Below are positions 8,471 to 16,938 of a stretch of DNA of 64,000 bases, in pieces. The stretch lies in contig NC_007964.1 of assembly GCF_000013885.1 (NCBI RefSeq), forward strand, positions 558,001 through 622,000, read 5' to 3'. Below the pieces are notes generated by a model. That model was not told where the DNA came from and did no database searches. It worked only from the letters and a program-made list of their open reading frames with translations. The stretch's first letter is position 1. The number at the start of each line of letters is the position of its first letter. The position numbers and the translations under genes are program-made. This DNA is from Nitrobacter hamburgensis X14. Lineage in GTDB: Bacteria > Pseudomonadota > Alphaproteobacteria > Rhizobiales > Xanthobacteraceae.

Positions 8471-9772
8471 CAGGCTGTTGAAGAAGTTTCCCACGGAGAC
8501 GGATATGGAATGGAGTCAGCGTGATCTGCGGGCGGCGCCACCATCAGGGTCCTGATCGAGCATCTTGACGGTGCACGACTTGTGTTTCACGCGGCGGCTG
8601 CCAGGAGTTTGGGCAAGCGGATCAGGTTGTAGGCCGCCAGCGCCAGGGTGAAGGTGGCGTTGACGCGGTCGCGGCCTCGCAGCTTGATCTTGGCAAGTCC
8701 GGCGGAGGCCTTGATCCAGCCGAACACCTCCTCGATGCGCTTGCGACAGCGTTGGCTGACGGCATATCCGGCATGACGGAGAGTCCTCTGGTCGATCGCG
8801 GTCTTGCGCGGCTTTCCGGTCTTGCTCAAATGCCCGTCGATGGCGATGTGCGGCGTGACCGAACGCCGTCTTAAGTCCTCGACGAATGCGGTGACGTCAT
8901 AGGCCTTGTCGGCGCCCAGCGTGATCCGCCGCTCGCTTTGGCCGCGGTGGCAGTCGATCAGCGCCAACGCCTGATCCCGCTCCGCCGTTCCGGTCGCCCG
9001 GCTCACGCCACCCAGCACCGCCAGTCCGTTGCGGTTCTCCATCAGGGCATGGCCGATGTAGCAAAGCTTCGCCGGCTGGCCGCCGCCCTTCTTATAGAGC
9101 CGTGCCTCGGGATCGGTCGTGCTCTGATGCGTCTCGTTGCAGCGCTTCTCGTTGTGGAAACTGCGCTCGGCGTTGCGTCCCGGTCCATCACTGTCCTGGT
9201 CACCGCCGTCCTTGCGCCGGAAGCTCTTGATCGATGCCCACGCCTCGATCAGCGTGCCGTCGACCGAAAAATGCTCGCTTGATAACAGCCGCTTGACCTG
9301 GTGCTGCCCCATCAGCGCGTTCAAGAACTTCGCGGCGATCTCACCTTCAAGCAATCGGTCGCGGTTCTTCGAGAAGGTCGAGTGGTCCCACACCGGGTCG
9401 TCCACGCCCAAGCCCACGAACCAGCGCAACAGCAGGTCGAACTCCAGCCGCTCCATCAACTGCCGTTCCGAGCGGATCCCGTAGAATGCCTGCAGCAGCA
9501 TTGCCCGAAGCAGCTTCTCCGGTGCGATCGAGGGACGGCCGAACGCCGTGTAGAGCTTGTCAAAGTCCCTCGACAGATCATTCAACGCCGCGTTCGCGAT
9601 CTGTCGGATCGTTCGCAGCGGATGGTCGGAGCGAATCCGAGCCTCCAAGTCCACATAGCTGAACAGCGAGCCTGACCGTTCGTCGCTTCCCCGCATCGCT
9701 CCCCCCTCGACGCATCCGCATCAAGAGAATCATGCCCAGAACCGCTGCGCCAGAGACTTCTTCAACAGCCTG
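8471..9772 (-). mobile_element. IS5-type insertion sequence, 1302 bp, CTAG target duplication
   Basis: Terminal inverted repeats: left CAGGCTGTTGAAGAAGTTTC at 8471-8490, right the reverse complement of CAGGCTGTTGAAGAAGTCTC ending at 9772 (one mismatch in 20). Identical CTAG tetranucleotides flank the element at 8467-8470 and 9773-9776, fitting the YTAR target of IS5-group elements. It carries one intact transposase gene on the minus strand. The left junction falls exactly on the last base of a TAGAGC-family repeat. Confidence 0.93.
8587..9696 (-). CDS. IS5-family transposase (DDE type)
   Basis: 369 residues, apparently intact. The N-terminal InsH/DUF772-like domain (about 50-110) contains RPSIAPEKLLRAMLLQ and IRSERQLMERL. 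DDE catalytic candidates are Asp146 in FSVDGTLIEAW, Asp263 in LGADKAYD and the Glu322/323 pair in RIEEVFGWIK. A central 165-210 segment rich in polar residues ends with the YKKGGGQPAKLCYIGH strand typical of this group. The gene fills most of the element, with about 75-115 bases to each terminus. No frameshift was seen, so recent activity is plausible. Confidence 0.95.
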   Translation of the reverse strand: MRGSDERSGSLFSYVDLEARIRSDHPLRTIRQIANAALNDLSRDFDKLYTAFGRPSIAPEKLLRAMLLQAFYGIRSERQLMERLEFDLLLRWFVGLGVDDPVWDHSTFSKNRDRLLEGEIAAKFLNALMGQHQVKRLLSSEHFSVDGTLIEAWASIKSFRRKDGGDQDSDGPGRNAERSFHNEKRCNETHQSTTDPEARLYKKGGGQPAKLCYIGHALMENRNGLAVLGGVSRATGTAERDQALALIDCHRGQSERRITLGADKAYDVTAFVEDLRRRSVTPHIAIDGHLSKTGKPRKTAIDQRTLRHAGYAVSQRCRKRIEEVFGWIKASAGLAKIKLRGRDRVNATFTLALAAYNLIRLPKLLAAAA

Positions 9773-9885
9773 CTAGCTTTCGGAGGCCTCCGCGGTTCGT
9801 CGCAATCAATCGCGCTTTTGTTGGCGGCCACTATGGCAAGTCAATCGCAAAAACTGTAAAATAATATAACAATATCAATGTCATT

Positions 9886-9975
9886 TGGCGGAGAGGGAGG
9901 GATTCGAACCCCCGATAGGCTTGCACCTATGCCGCATTTCGAGTGCGGTGCATTCGACCACTCTGCCACCTCTCC
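9886..9975 (-). tRNA. tRNA-Ser (CGA anticodon)
   Basis: 90-nt class II tRNA on the minus strand. Acceptor GGAGAGG pairs with CCTCTCC, the discriminator is G and CCA is encoded. The anticodon loop CTCGAAA sits in a CCGCA/TGCGG stem (anticodon CGA, complement of plus-strand 9939-9941). A long variable arm ATAGGTGCAAGCCTAT is typical of tRNA-Ser. It reads UCG codons. Confidence 0.97.
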
Positions 9976-10005
9976 TAAGGTGCCACGCAGGCGGCGGACC
10001 GCCTT

Positions 10006-10056
10006 TAGCGCGTTTTCAGGCGAAGTGGAAACCGGTTCGCGTAAAGAAAACGCGCG
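10006..10056 (-). repeat. TAGAGC-family repeat fragment, copy 4 (short core)
   Basis: Reverse orientation core only: CGCGTTTTCAGGCGAAGTGG, AAACCGGTTCGCG, then AAAGAAAACGCGCG. The TAGAGC palindrome and the CCCGAGGACATG module are both missing. Confidence 0.7.
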
Positions 10057-10224
10057 CATTGATACATGGGCGCGCACTCAAACGCAAAACCGGAGCCGCT
10101 TTTGCTGAATGCGCTCCGAGTCAGGCCGTGTTCTAGGTGAGGATGCCAGGGCAGACAAGGCGCGGGGCGAGGAAATTCCGAATCCCCAGAGCCAGAATCT
10201 GAGCCTGTGTGGTCGCGCCGCCGC

Positions 10225-10269
10225 CAAAAAAGGGTGGGACCGCCGGACGCGATAATAACCGGCGGTCCC
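10225..10269 (-). terminator. Strong hairpin with T-tract, minus strand
   Basis: Perfect 11-bp stem GGGACCGCCGG/CCGGCGGTCCC (10236-10246 and 10259-10269) with a 12-base loop. Read on the minus strand it is followed after four bases by TTTTTT (10225-10230). It could end transcription of the ROK-like gene, though it is about 335 bases downstream of that stop, or be the end of an unseen RNA. Confidence 0.6.
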
Positions 10270-10604
10270 GTGCCGCGTCATTGAAATCGTGGTCGGAAGT
10301 GCGGCTTCGCGGACCACCTGCGCGACAATGCAACCGTAGCGGTCTTTGCGAAACCGGCAACGCGATCCCGATTTTAACCTCACCAATCAAGGTTACTTCG
10401 TCGTGAAAACCGAGCCCGTTCGCGGCGGCGCTACAGTGACGGAACCGCGGCGGATCGCATGCGGGGAGGGGACCTGGCGCCGGACGACCGCTTGGGCATT
10501 TTAAGTTGAATCCGGTTCGCGTGAGGAAAATGCTCTCGATCAATCACTTGCGCGTATTCCGATCGCAAAACCGGTATCCGCTGTTGTGGAATAGGCGCTA
10601 ACGG

Positions 10605-11741
10605 TCAGTCCCTGGTTTTCCTGTCCTTCTTGTCTTTGTTCTTGTCCTTGCCGTCGTCGTCGGGCTTCTTGTCTTTCTTGTTATCTTTCTTGCGGTTGGT
10701 GAACCGCGCGTTGCCTAGGCCGGTGCCGATGGTCAATACGCCCCAGCGGCTGACGTCCTGCATGTAGGGCATTTCGCTCAGGCCTTGCGCCACGCCGTCA
10801 TTGTGCATCAGCACGGTGGTGTCGTGACCGCCGATCTCCGGAATGGCCTCGACCAGCGACCCCGGCAGGTTGAACTTGCTGCTTTCCCAGTTGCCCGGAA
10901 GATTCTGCGCGCCTTTCTCGATCGATCCGTCCTGCTCGATCACGCCCGGACAGGAAATGCCGATAAACGGCGCGAGCTTCAGCCCCTGCTTTTCCGCCTG
11001 CGAAATGAGGTCCTTCAGCATCTTCACGAGCTTCTTCACCGCGCTCTCGCGGGTCGGCTCGTCGTTGGCGTGGCGCCATAGCTCGGACTTCCACACCCCG
11101 GCCTTGGAGAGGTCGGCGGCCTTTTTCCAGCGGGTCTCGACCACGCCGCAGCGGATGTTGGTGCCGCCGATATCGACCGCCAGGATGCTGTCGAACGCCT
11201 CGAAGATCCACGACGGCGCCAGATGCAGGCAGCCGATCAGTCCGGCCTCGTCGGGATCGAAGCGGATCGGGATCAGATGGACCTTGTGGCCCTCGCTTTT
11301 CAGCAACAGGTCGGCGCGCGCGATCGCGATTTCGCCGACCCGGCTCTTGCGAAAGCCGCCGCCGACCACGATGCATTCGGTGTCGGCCCATGCCTTGGTC
11401 TTGAGGAAGCGTCCCGTCACATAGGCCAGTTCCTGCGCGAACTCCTCGATGGCGCCATGCACCAGGGCGGCGGCCTCGATGTCGTCGCCGACCAGCGCCT
11501 CGTCGAGCGAGCCCTTGGCGATCTCCTCCGACGGAGTGTCGCCGAGCGGATCGTCGCCGTTTTTCTTCAGCGGCTTGCGCAGGCCGTCGAGGATTTTCCG
11601 GAATGCGCCCTTGCTGGCGCGGTCGCCAAGGAAACCGTCGTCGTCCTTCAGTTCGATGTTGTAGCTGTCGACATCCACCGACGGCAGCCGCGGAACGCCG
11701 TGCTTGCCGATGCCCGACGTCGTCAGGGTATCTTCCGCCAT
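10605..11741 (-). CDS. ROK/ASKHA sugar-kinase-like protein with permuted half order
   Basis: 378 residues from ATG 11741 (the frame is open 14 codons further; GAGGGG lies upstream of the ATG). The phosphate-1 motif DIGGTN sits in the middle (about 190-195), followed by GISCPGVIEQDG, HNDGVAQGLSE and IGTGLGN, where the fold stops. Segments that normally close a ROK protein come before it: IVVGGGFRKSRVGEIAIARADLL (about 125-147, broken here as IVVGGG and EIAIARADLL) and EAGLIGCLHLAP (about 165-176). This looks like a circular permutation. The zinc-binding CxCGxxGC element is not seen. The last 30 residues are almost only Lys, Asp, Asn and Arg. Sugar-kinase activity is therefore uncertain. Confidence 0.75.
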   Translation of the reverse strand: MAEDTLTTSGIGKHGVPRLPSVDVDSYNIELKDDDGFLGDRASKGAFRKILDGLRKPLKKNGDDPLGDTPSEEIAKGSLDEALVGDDIEAAALVHGAIEEFAQELAYVTGRFLKTKAWADTECIVVGGGFRKSRVGEIAIARADLLLKSEGHKVHLIPIRFDPDEAGLIGCLHLAPSWIFEAFDSILAVDIGGTNIRCGVVETRWKKAADLSKAGVWKSELWRHANDEPTRESAVKKLVKMLKDLISQAEKQGLKLAPFIGISCPGVIEQDGSIEKGAQNLPGNWESSKFNLPGSLVEAIPEIGGHDTTVLMHNDGVAQGLSEMPYMQDVSRWGVLTIGTGLGNARFTNRKKDNKKDKKPDDDGKDKNKDKKDRKTRD

Positions 11742-11896
11742 GATGTGTGGTGCCCCTCGTCCGTGTGTTTCTGCCTGCAACAACGGCGGGGGAACCCATT
11801 GGTTTCGCGATCGATGGCGGCTGGCCGACCCTCGGGCGAAATCGGTCCGGAAACGCCGGTATTGCTGACGGTTGGCCGCTTCAGGACCGCTTCGCC

Positions 11897-11924
11897 TTGA
11901 CTCCCGGTCTTCGGCGGCTATAAG
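11897..11924 (+). promoter_or_regulatory. Putative sigma-70-type promoter for rplU-rpmA
   Basis: TTGACT (11897-11902), a 16-base spacer and TATAAG (11919-11924), a close match to the housekeeping consensus. The predicted start near 11931 gives an unusually long 5' leader for the ribosomal protein operon. Confidence 0.6.
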
Positions 11925-12014
11925 TCCCGTAACCGGCGCGGGGATTCCCAGCGCCGCTTGTTTTTGCGCGGCCGGCGGGCGATTTCCCCTCGAGAGCGCG
12001 GAAATTAAACCCGG

Positions 12015-12064
12015 TCAGCATTTTCAGGCAGAGTGGAAACCGGTTTGCCGTTGGAAGATGCTGC
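12015..12064. repeat. Degraded TAGAGC-family repeat fragment
   Basis: GCATTTTCAGGCAGAGTGGA, AACCGGTTTGCCG, TTGGAAGATGCTGCG: recognisable core with several substitutions. It lies in the rplU leader. Confidence 0.5.
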
Positions 12065-12135
12065 GATTTAACGACTGACCAAAAAGCCGGTCCGGACCTG
12101 TCCGAGGCCGGGATCGAACACGAAGGAATAAAACG

Positions 12136-12522
12136 ATGTTCGCAGTCATCAAAACCGGCGGCCGGCAATACCGCGTCGTTCCGGATGATGTGCTTGAGAT
12201 TGGCAAGATCGCCGGCGATGTCGGAACGATCGTGCAGCTTGGTGAAGTTCTGGTGCTCGGCGGCGATACGCCGGTGCTCGGCCTACCCACGGTGGCCGGC
12301 GCCTCGGTCGCGGCGGAGGTGCTGCAGCACAAGCGCGGCCCCAAGGTGATCGCGTTCAAGAAACGCCGCCGCAAGCATTCCAAGCGCAAGCGTGGTTATC
12401 GCGACGAGATCACGGTGCTGCGCATCACCGAAATTCTCGCTGACGGCAAGACCCCGACCGTCGGTCCACGCCCCAAGAAGGAAAAGGTCGTCGAGCCCGC
12501 CGAAGGCGAGGGTGACCACTAG
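12136..12522 (+). CDS. rplU: 50S ribosomal protein L21
   Basis: 128 residues, beginning MFAVIKTGGRQYRV, the L21 signature N-terminus. The conserved KKRRRKHSKRKRGYRDE-type basic segment that contacts 23S rRNA lies near 75-90. A 25-residue Lys/Glu-rich C-terminal extension is normal for this group. AAGGA precedes the ATG. It is the first gene of an rplU-rpmA operon driven by the promoter about 240 bases upstream. Confidence 0.97.
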   Translation: MFAVIKTGGRQYRVVPDDVLEIGKIAGDVGTIVQLGEVLVLGGDTPVLGLPTVAGASVAAEVLQHKRGPKVIAFKKRRRKHSKRKRGYRDEITVLRITEILADGKTPTVGPRPKKEKVVEPAEGEGDH

Positions 12523-12644
12523 CGCGCCGACCACCGCAAGGGTGGGGGCCGATAAGTAAGAGCGATTAAAAATATCCGTGAGAAAAAGTGAATGATTCCG
12601 TCACGGAATTGATCTAGAGATACGGACGAGGTTGGAGACGGGCC

Positions 12645-12917
12645 ATGGCTCACAAAAAAGCAGGCGGTTCATCGCGTAACGGTCGGGATTCGGCCGGCAA
12701 GCGTCTTGGGGTCAAGGCGTTCGGCGGTGAGCACGTGATTCCCGGTAACATCATCGCCCGTCAGCGCGGCACCACCTGGCATCCCGGCCTTAATGTCGGC
12801 ATGGGCACCGACCACACTCTGTTCGCCAAGGTCGAAGGCCGCGTCGAGTTCCGTGCGAAAGCCGGCGGCCGCACTTTCGTATCGGTCCTCCCGATGACGG
12901 AAGCCGCGGCCGAATAA
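12645..12917 (+). CDS. rpmA: 50S ribosomal protein L27
   Basis: 90 residues starting MAHKKAGGSSRNGRDSAGKR, the invariant L27 N-terminus that reaches the peptidyl-transferase centre, followed by LGVKAFGGEHVIPGNIIARQ. No cleavable N-terminal extension of the Firmicutes type is present. It follows rplU by 122 bases and is closed by a terminator. Confidence 0.98.
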   Translation: MAHKKAGGSSRNGRDSAGKRLGVKAFGGEHVIPGNIIARQRGTTWHPGLNVGMGTDHTLFAKVEGRVEFRAKAGGRTFVSVLPMTEAAAE

Positions 12918-12977
12918 ACGGTGGATGACATCGCGTCCGCCGGTCCCTGTTGAACCGGCGGAGCATCGAGGCTCCAC

Positions 12978-13007
12978 GGGGAGGCGGGAAACCGGCCTCC
13001 CTTTTAT
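12978..13007 (+). terminator. Terminator after rpmA
   Basis: GGGGAGGCGGG-AAA-CCGGCCTCCC stem-loop (slightly imperfect) followed by TTTTAT. Confidence 0.75.
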
Positions 13008-13058
13008 AGTTTTTGCGTTTGCAGGCGTACCCCGCGTTCGCATCACGGAGCCCGACCC

Positions 13059-13661
13059 ATGTTGCAGGATATCCCAACCCCGACGCCCCTGCTGCGCGAG
13101 ACGCGGCCGTTCGTCCTCGAGACCGAGCGCCTGAGCCTGCGCAAGCCGACGCTCGCGGACGTCAAGGGCATCGCCGCTCTCGCCAACGACCGCCGTATCG
13201 CGGAGATGACGCGCCGCCTGCCGCATTCCTATACACAGGACGACGCGGTTCATTTCGTCAGAGTCGTCGCCGGCGACAGCAGCGAGACGGTGTTTCTGAT
13301 CGAGCACTGTCATACGCCCGTCGGGGTGGCCGGCGTTGACTGGAGCGAGCCGGATGCGCCCGAACTCGGCTACTGGTTCGGCGTCGATCATTGGGGCCTG
13401 GGTTTCGCCACCGAGGCCGCGCGCGCGGTGATCGACTATACCTTCGAGACGTTCGCGATCGACCAGATGATTTCCGGCGCGCGCGTCGTCAATCCGAAGT
13501 CGCGCAACGTGCTGGAGAAGTGCGGCTTCCAGTGGAGCGGCGTCGAGTTGCATCGCTTCAGGGCGCTGGGATCGTCGACGCCGGTCGACCGTTTCCGGCT
13601 GTCGCGCGGCGTGTGGTCGTCGCTGAAGAACTGGAGCAACGCCGCGCGCCGCGAACGGTAA
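13059..13661 (+). CDS. GNAT-family N-acetyltransferase (RimJ/RimL-like)
   Basis: 200 residues. TERLSLRKPTLADVKGIAAL is the usual RimJ/RimL-type first strand and helix. The acetyl-CoA-binding motif A is represented by YWFGVDHWGLGFATEA (about 107-122), and NPKSRNVLEKCGF near 150 is the conserved motif B. The substrate is unknown; relatives acetylate ribosomal protein N-termini or small amines. It lies between rpmA and obgE, a position conserved in Bradyrhizobium relatives. Confidence 0.9.
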   Translation: MLQDIPTPTPLLRETRPFVLETERLSLRKPTLADVKGIAALANDRRIAEMTRRLPHSYTQDDAVHFVRVVAGDSSETVFLIEHCHTPVGVAGVDWSEPDAPELGYWFGVDHWGLGFATEAARAVIDYTFETFAIDQMISGARVVNPKSRNVLEKCGFQWSGVELHRFRALGSSTPVDRFRLSRGVWSSLKNWSNAARRER

Positions 13662-13888
13662 CTCCCGAAACGAACACGTCGTTGTCCGGTCCGGGCGGCG
13701 GAGCGAACGCCGAGCTGGTATTGCCCGGCATCATCTGGCAACAGCGCAATCTCCGCGCTGGACGACCCGATGACCCGTCCCTCATATATGCCGGATGGAA
13801 TGGAGTGCCCGGGTCAAGCCGCCGATGACACGCCACGGTGCGCGTCGCGGCGGTTGCCTCGCGGGCGCGCGTACCCTACCTATCTCCC

Positions 13889-14965
13889 ATGAAATTCCTC
13901 GATGAAGCCAAGGTCTATATCCGCTCCGGCGACGGCGGCAACGGCTGCGTGGCGTTCCGCCGCGAGAAGTTCATCGAGTTCGGCGGCCCCTCCGGCGGCA
14001 ATGGCGGACGCGGCGGCGACGTCATCGTCGAGGTCGCCGACGGCCTCAACACCCTGATCGACTATCGCTATCAGCAGCACTTCAAGGCGCCGAAGGGCAC
14101 CAACGGCATGGGCTCGGATCGCCACGGCGCCAACGGCAAGGCCATCGTGCTCAAGGTGCCGCTCGGCACCCAGATCATCGATGAGGATCGCGAAACCCTG
14201 ATCCACGACTTCACCACGGTCGGCGAACGCTTCGTGCTGGCCGAGGGCGGCAACGGCGGTTTCGGCAACGCCCACTTCAAGTCGTCCACCAACCGCGCGC
14301 CGCGCAACGCCAATCCTGGCCAGCCAGGGGAGGAGCGCTGGATCTGGCTGCGGCTGAAGCTGATTGCGGATGCCGGCCTGGTCGGCCTGCCCAATGCCGG
14401 CAAGTCGACATTCCTGTCAAAGGTCAGCGCGGCGAAGCCGAAGATCGCCGACTATCCGTTCACCACGCTGCACCCGCAACTCGGTGTGGTGAATGCCGGT
14501 GACCGCGAATTCGTGCTGGCGGATATTCCGGGGCTGATCGAGGGCGCGCATGAAGGCACGGGGCTCGGCGACAGATTTCTGGGCCATGTCGAGCGCTGCC
14601 GCGTGCTGTTGCATCTGGTGGACGCCACCTGCGAACATGCGGGCAAGGCCTACAAGACCGTGCGCGGCGAACTGGAAGCCTATGCCGGAACGCTGGCGGA
14701 GAAGGTCGAGATCGTCGCGCTCAACAAGATCGATGCGGTTTCAGTCGAAGACCTGAAGAAGCAGCGCGATCGCCTCAAGCGCGCGGCGAACAAGATGCCG
14801 CTGCTGCTGTCGGGCATCACCGGCAAGGGTGTGCCCGAGGTTTTGCAGACCCTTGCCGCTGTCATCGGCGAGGCGCCGGTGTCCGACAAGGCGAAGGGCG
14901 CTGGGGCTTCGGCTGCGCAAGCGGTCGTGCCGCCGGTGGCGCAGGCCAAGCCATGGTCGCCGTAG
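13889..14965 (+). CDS. obgE: Obg-family ribosome-associated GTPase
   Basis: 358 residues from ATG 13889, where the conserved [17 protein letters not shown] starts; the 17-codon upstream extension of the frame is not conserved-looking. Residues about 1-158 are the glycine-rich Obg fold. The G domain follows with G1 [10 protein letters not shown]3 [12 protein letters not shown] and G4 NKID. A short Ala/Val/Pro-rich tail replaces the larger OCT domain of Gram-positives. It functions in 50S assembly and stress control; grouping with rplU and rpmA is the classical arrangement. Confidence 0.97.
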
Positions 14966-15118
14966 GCGTCAGGCTTGTCCGCCATTCCCGGAAGCATTCA
15001 TTCCCGTAAAGCCGCGAGCGCAACGGGTTCGCGATGTCCCTCCCGGCATTCCGCTTTCCACGGCGCCGCATTCATGTGATGAAAGCGGCGCTTTCGTCTC
15101 GATTGACCGCCGACCGCC

Positions 15119-16258
15119 ATGACCAGCCTGCATCTTAAGAAATTCCGACGTATCGTCGTCAAGGTCGGCTCGTCGCTGCTGATCGATTCCGATGCCGGCG
15201 AGGTGCGCGCGGCGTGGCTGTCGGCGCTGGCCGACGATATCGCCGGGCTTCATGGCGAGGGGCGCGACGTGCTGATCGTCTCGTCCGGCTCGATCGCGCT
15301 CGGCCGCAGCAAGCTCAAGCTGCCGCGCGGCCCGCTGAAGCTGGAGGAGAGTCAGGCCGCCGCCGCCGTCGGACAGATCGCGCTGGCGCGGATCTGGTCG
15401 AAGGTGCTGGGCGATCACGGCATCGGCGCGGGGCAGATTCTGGTGACCTTGCAGGACACCGAGGAACGTCGCCGCTACCTCAATGCGCGCTCGACCATCG
15501 CAAAACTGCTCGACTGGCGCGCGGTCCCCGTCATCAACGAGAACGACACGGTGGCCACCAACGAAATCCGCTACGGCGACAACGACCGTCTCGCCGCGCG
15601 CGTCGCCACCATGGCGAGCGCCGATTTGCTGATCCTGTTGTCGGATATCGACGGGCTCTACGACGCGCCGCCCCATCTCAATCCGGATGCGAAACTGATT
15701 CCGGTGGTGAAGCGCGTCACCGCCGACATCGAGGCGATGGCGGGCAGCGCCGCGTCCGAACTGTCGCGCGGCGGCATGCAGACCAAGATCGAGGCGGCGA
15801 AGATCGCAACCACCGCCGGCACGCACATGCTGATCGCCTCCGGCAAGATCGAGCACCCGCTGCGGGCCGTCATGGACGGCGGCCGCTGCACCTGGTTTAT
15901 GACGCCGGCAAATCCGGTCACGGCGCGCAAACGCTGGATCGCGGGGTCGCTGGAGCCGAAGGGCACGCTGACTATCGATGCCGGAGCGGTTGCCGCGCTG
16001 CGCGCCGGCAAGAGCCTGTTGCCGGCCGGCGTGATCCGGGTCGATGGGCAATTCGCACGTGGCGATGCCGTCATCGTGCGCGGTCCCAATACGCATGAGA
16101 TCGGCCGCGGCCTCGTCGCCTACGATGCCGTGGACGCGGAGAAGATCAAGGGACGCTCGTCCTGCGATGCGGCGCAGATCCTCGGCATCAGCGGCCGGGC
16201 CGAAATGATCCATCGCGACGATCTCGTGGTTGGCGGGCCGCGCGGCGGTGCCGGCTAG
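15119..16258 (+). CDS. proB: Glutamate 5-kinase
   Basis: 379 residues. An amino-acid kinase domain (about 8-260) starts RRIVVKVGSSLL and contains SSGSIALG, NENDTVATNEIRYGDND and LSDIDGLY. A C-terminal PUA domain (about 280-360) is typical of proteobacterial ProB. It phosphorylates glutamate in the first step of proline synthesis and is normally feedback-inhibited by proline. Its TAG stop (16256-16258) is the first three bases of a TAGAGC-family repeat. proA lies about 1.1 kb downstream, past a small minus-strand membrane gene. Confidence 0.97.
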   Translation: MTSLHLKKFRRIVVKVGSSLLIDSDAGEVRAAWLSALADDIAGLHGEGRDVLIVSSGSIALGRSKLKLPRGPLKLEESQAAAAVGQIALARIWSKVLGDHGIGAGQILVTLQDTEERRRYLNARSTIAKLLDWRAVPVINENDTVATNEIRYGDNDRLAARVATMASADLLILLSDIDGLYDAPPHLNPDAKLIPVVKRVTADIEAMAGSAASELSRGGMQTKIEAAKIATTAGTHMLIASGKIEHPLRAVMDGGRCTWFMTPANPVTARKRWIAGSLEPKGTLTIDAGAVAALRAGKSLLPAGVIRVDGQFARGDAVIVRGPNTHEIGRGLVAYDAVDAEKIKGRSSCDAAQILGISGRAEMIHRDDLVVGGPRGGAG

Positions 16259-16354
16259 AGCCGGCTTCTGATTGAATCAGAAGCGGGCTCTATGATTATG
16301 ATTTGACGCGTTTTCTTCACGCGAACCGGTACCCGCTTCGCTCGAAAACGCTCC
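16256..16354 (+). repeat. TAGAGC-family palindromic repeat, copy 5 (short form)
   Basis: TAGAGCCGGCTTCTGATTGA / ATCAGAAGCGGGCTCTA palindrome, then TTTGACGCGTTTTCTTCACG, CGAACCGGTACCC and GCTTCGCTCGAAAACGCTC. The CCCGAGGACATG module is absent. It overlaps the proB stop codon. Confidence 0.9.
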
Positions 16355-16383
16355 AGATGCGAGCGGATCAGGTGATTGAATCG

Positions 16384-16420
16384 TCAAGCCCGGCTTTTAT
16401 GCCGGGCCATGACGCGTGCT
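16384..16420. repeat. GTCAAGCCCGGC...GCCGGGC hairpin
   Basis: Short palindrome GCCCGGC-TTTTAT-GCCGGGC (16387-16406) within CGTCAAGCCCGGC...CATGACG. This motif is common between genes of this bacterial group and might act as a weak terminator. Related fragments occur near 13808, 25565 and 61795. Confidence 0.5.
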
Positions 16421-16530
16421 GGTTCTGGCTAAGCGGAATGCATTTTACGTGAAGAAAATTCATTCAATCAATAACTTGCGTGTACTCTAATCGCAAATCC
16501 AACAATGATTCGAGCGCACCGGAAAACGTA

Positions 16531-16938
16531 TTAGCTCATGATCGCGTAGATAATTCCCATCACCGTCATGAGAGAGGCGGCAGCCGCAATCGGTAGCAAT
16601 ATCTCGGTCGCCGCCTGCGCGGCGCTCTGCTGGCTGCCCCAAACCGCAAAATTGCCCGTGCTCCAATCCCGGAACGGGACCTCGTTCGGGTGCCTGCCGT
16701 AGTCCGGTTGATGTCTGTACGACACCAGAAACGACCCGCTGAAACACAGGCCGACCACCAGAAACAGCACGGTGATGAAGGCCAGCGGAAGTGCGACGAC
16801 GCTCTGTCTGTCAAAAAAGATCCATGCCATCAGCACGAACCAGATAACAAGGCCGGCGGCAATCTTTGGGATGCTGGAGTGAAGCTGAGTGTACGTCTCG
16901 TTCGCCGGGTGATTATGAGCGACAAGTTCTCTGGACAT
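16531..16938 (-). CDS. Small membrane protein of unknown function
   Basis: 135 residues from ATG 16938 (AAAGG-like bases about 10 upstream); a longer open frame upstream lacks support. Three hydrophobic segments are visible: about 22-40 (IPKIAAGLVIWFVLMAWIFF), 45-68 (VALPLAFITVLFLVVGLCFSG) and 110-133 near the C-terminus, with a polar loop rich in His, Pro and Asp between the second and third. I do not recognise a family. It is on the opposite strand between proB and proA, separating these two pathway genes. Confidence 0.7.
   Translation of the reverse strand: MSRELVAHNHPANETYTQLHSSIPKIAAGLVIWFVLMAWIFFDRQSVVALPLAFITVLFLVVGLCFSGSFLVSYRHQPDYGRHPNEVPFRDWSTGNFAVWGSQQSAAQAATEILLPIAAAASLMTVMGIIYAIMS

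Larger units (their letters stand above)
9976..10604. other. Intergenic region with repeat fragments and a strong hairpin
   Basis: 629 bases between tRNA-Ser and the ROK-like gene. It holds a short TAGAGC-family copy (10006-10056), a strong minus-strand hairpin (10236-10269) and a degraded CCGGTTCGCGTGAGGAAAATGC fragment near 10515. Another short motif at 10537-10575 (ATCAATCACTTGCGCG...GATCGCAAAACC) recurs near 16466-16500. No coding sequence is supported. Confidence 0.6.
11742..12135. other. Intergenic region carrying the rplU promoter and leader
   Basis: 394 bases between the divergent ROK-like gene and rplU. It holds the promoter at 11897-11924 and a degraded repeat fragment at 12015-12064. 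No ORF is supported. The predicted untranslated leader of rplU is about 205 bases. Confidence 0.55.

Noticed and set aside
9878..10136. Two overlapping frames of 76-83 codons on the plus strand
   Set aside because: They run through tRNA-Ser and a repeat fragment; frames like these are classic misannotations across tRNA-Ser genes.
14969..16213. 414-codon frame on the minus strand
   Set aside because: Antisense to proB; no motifs.
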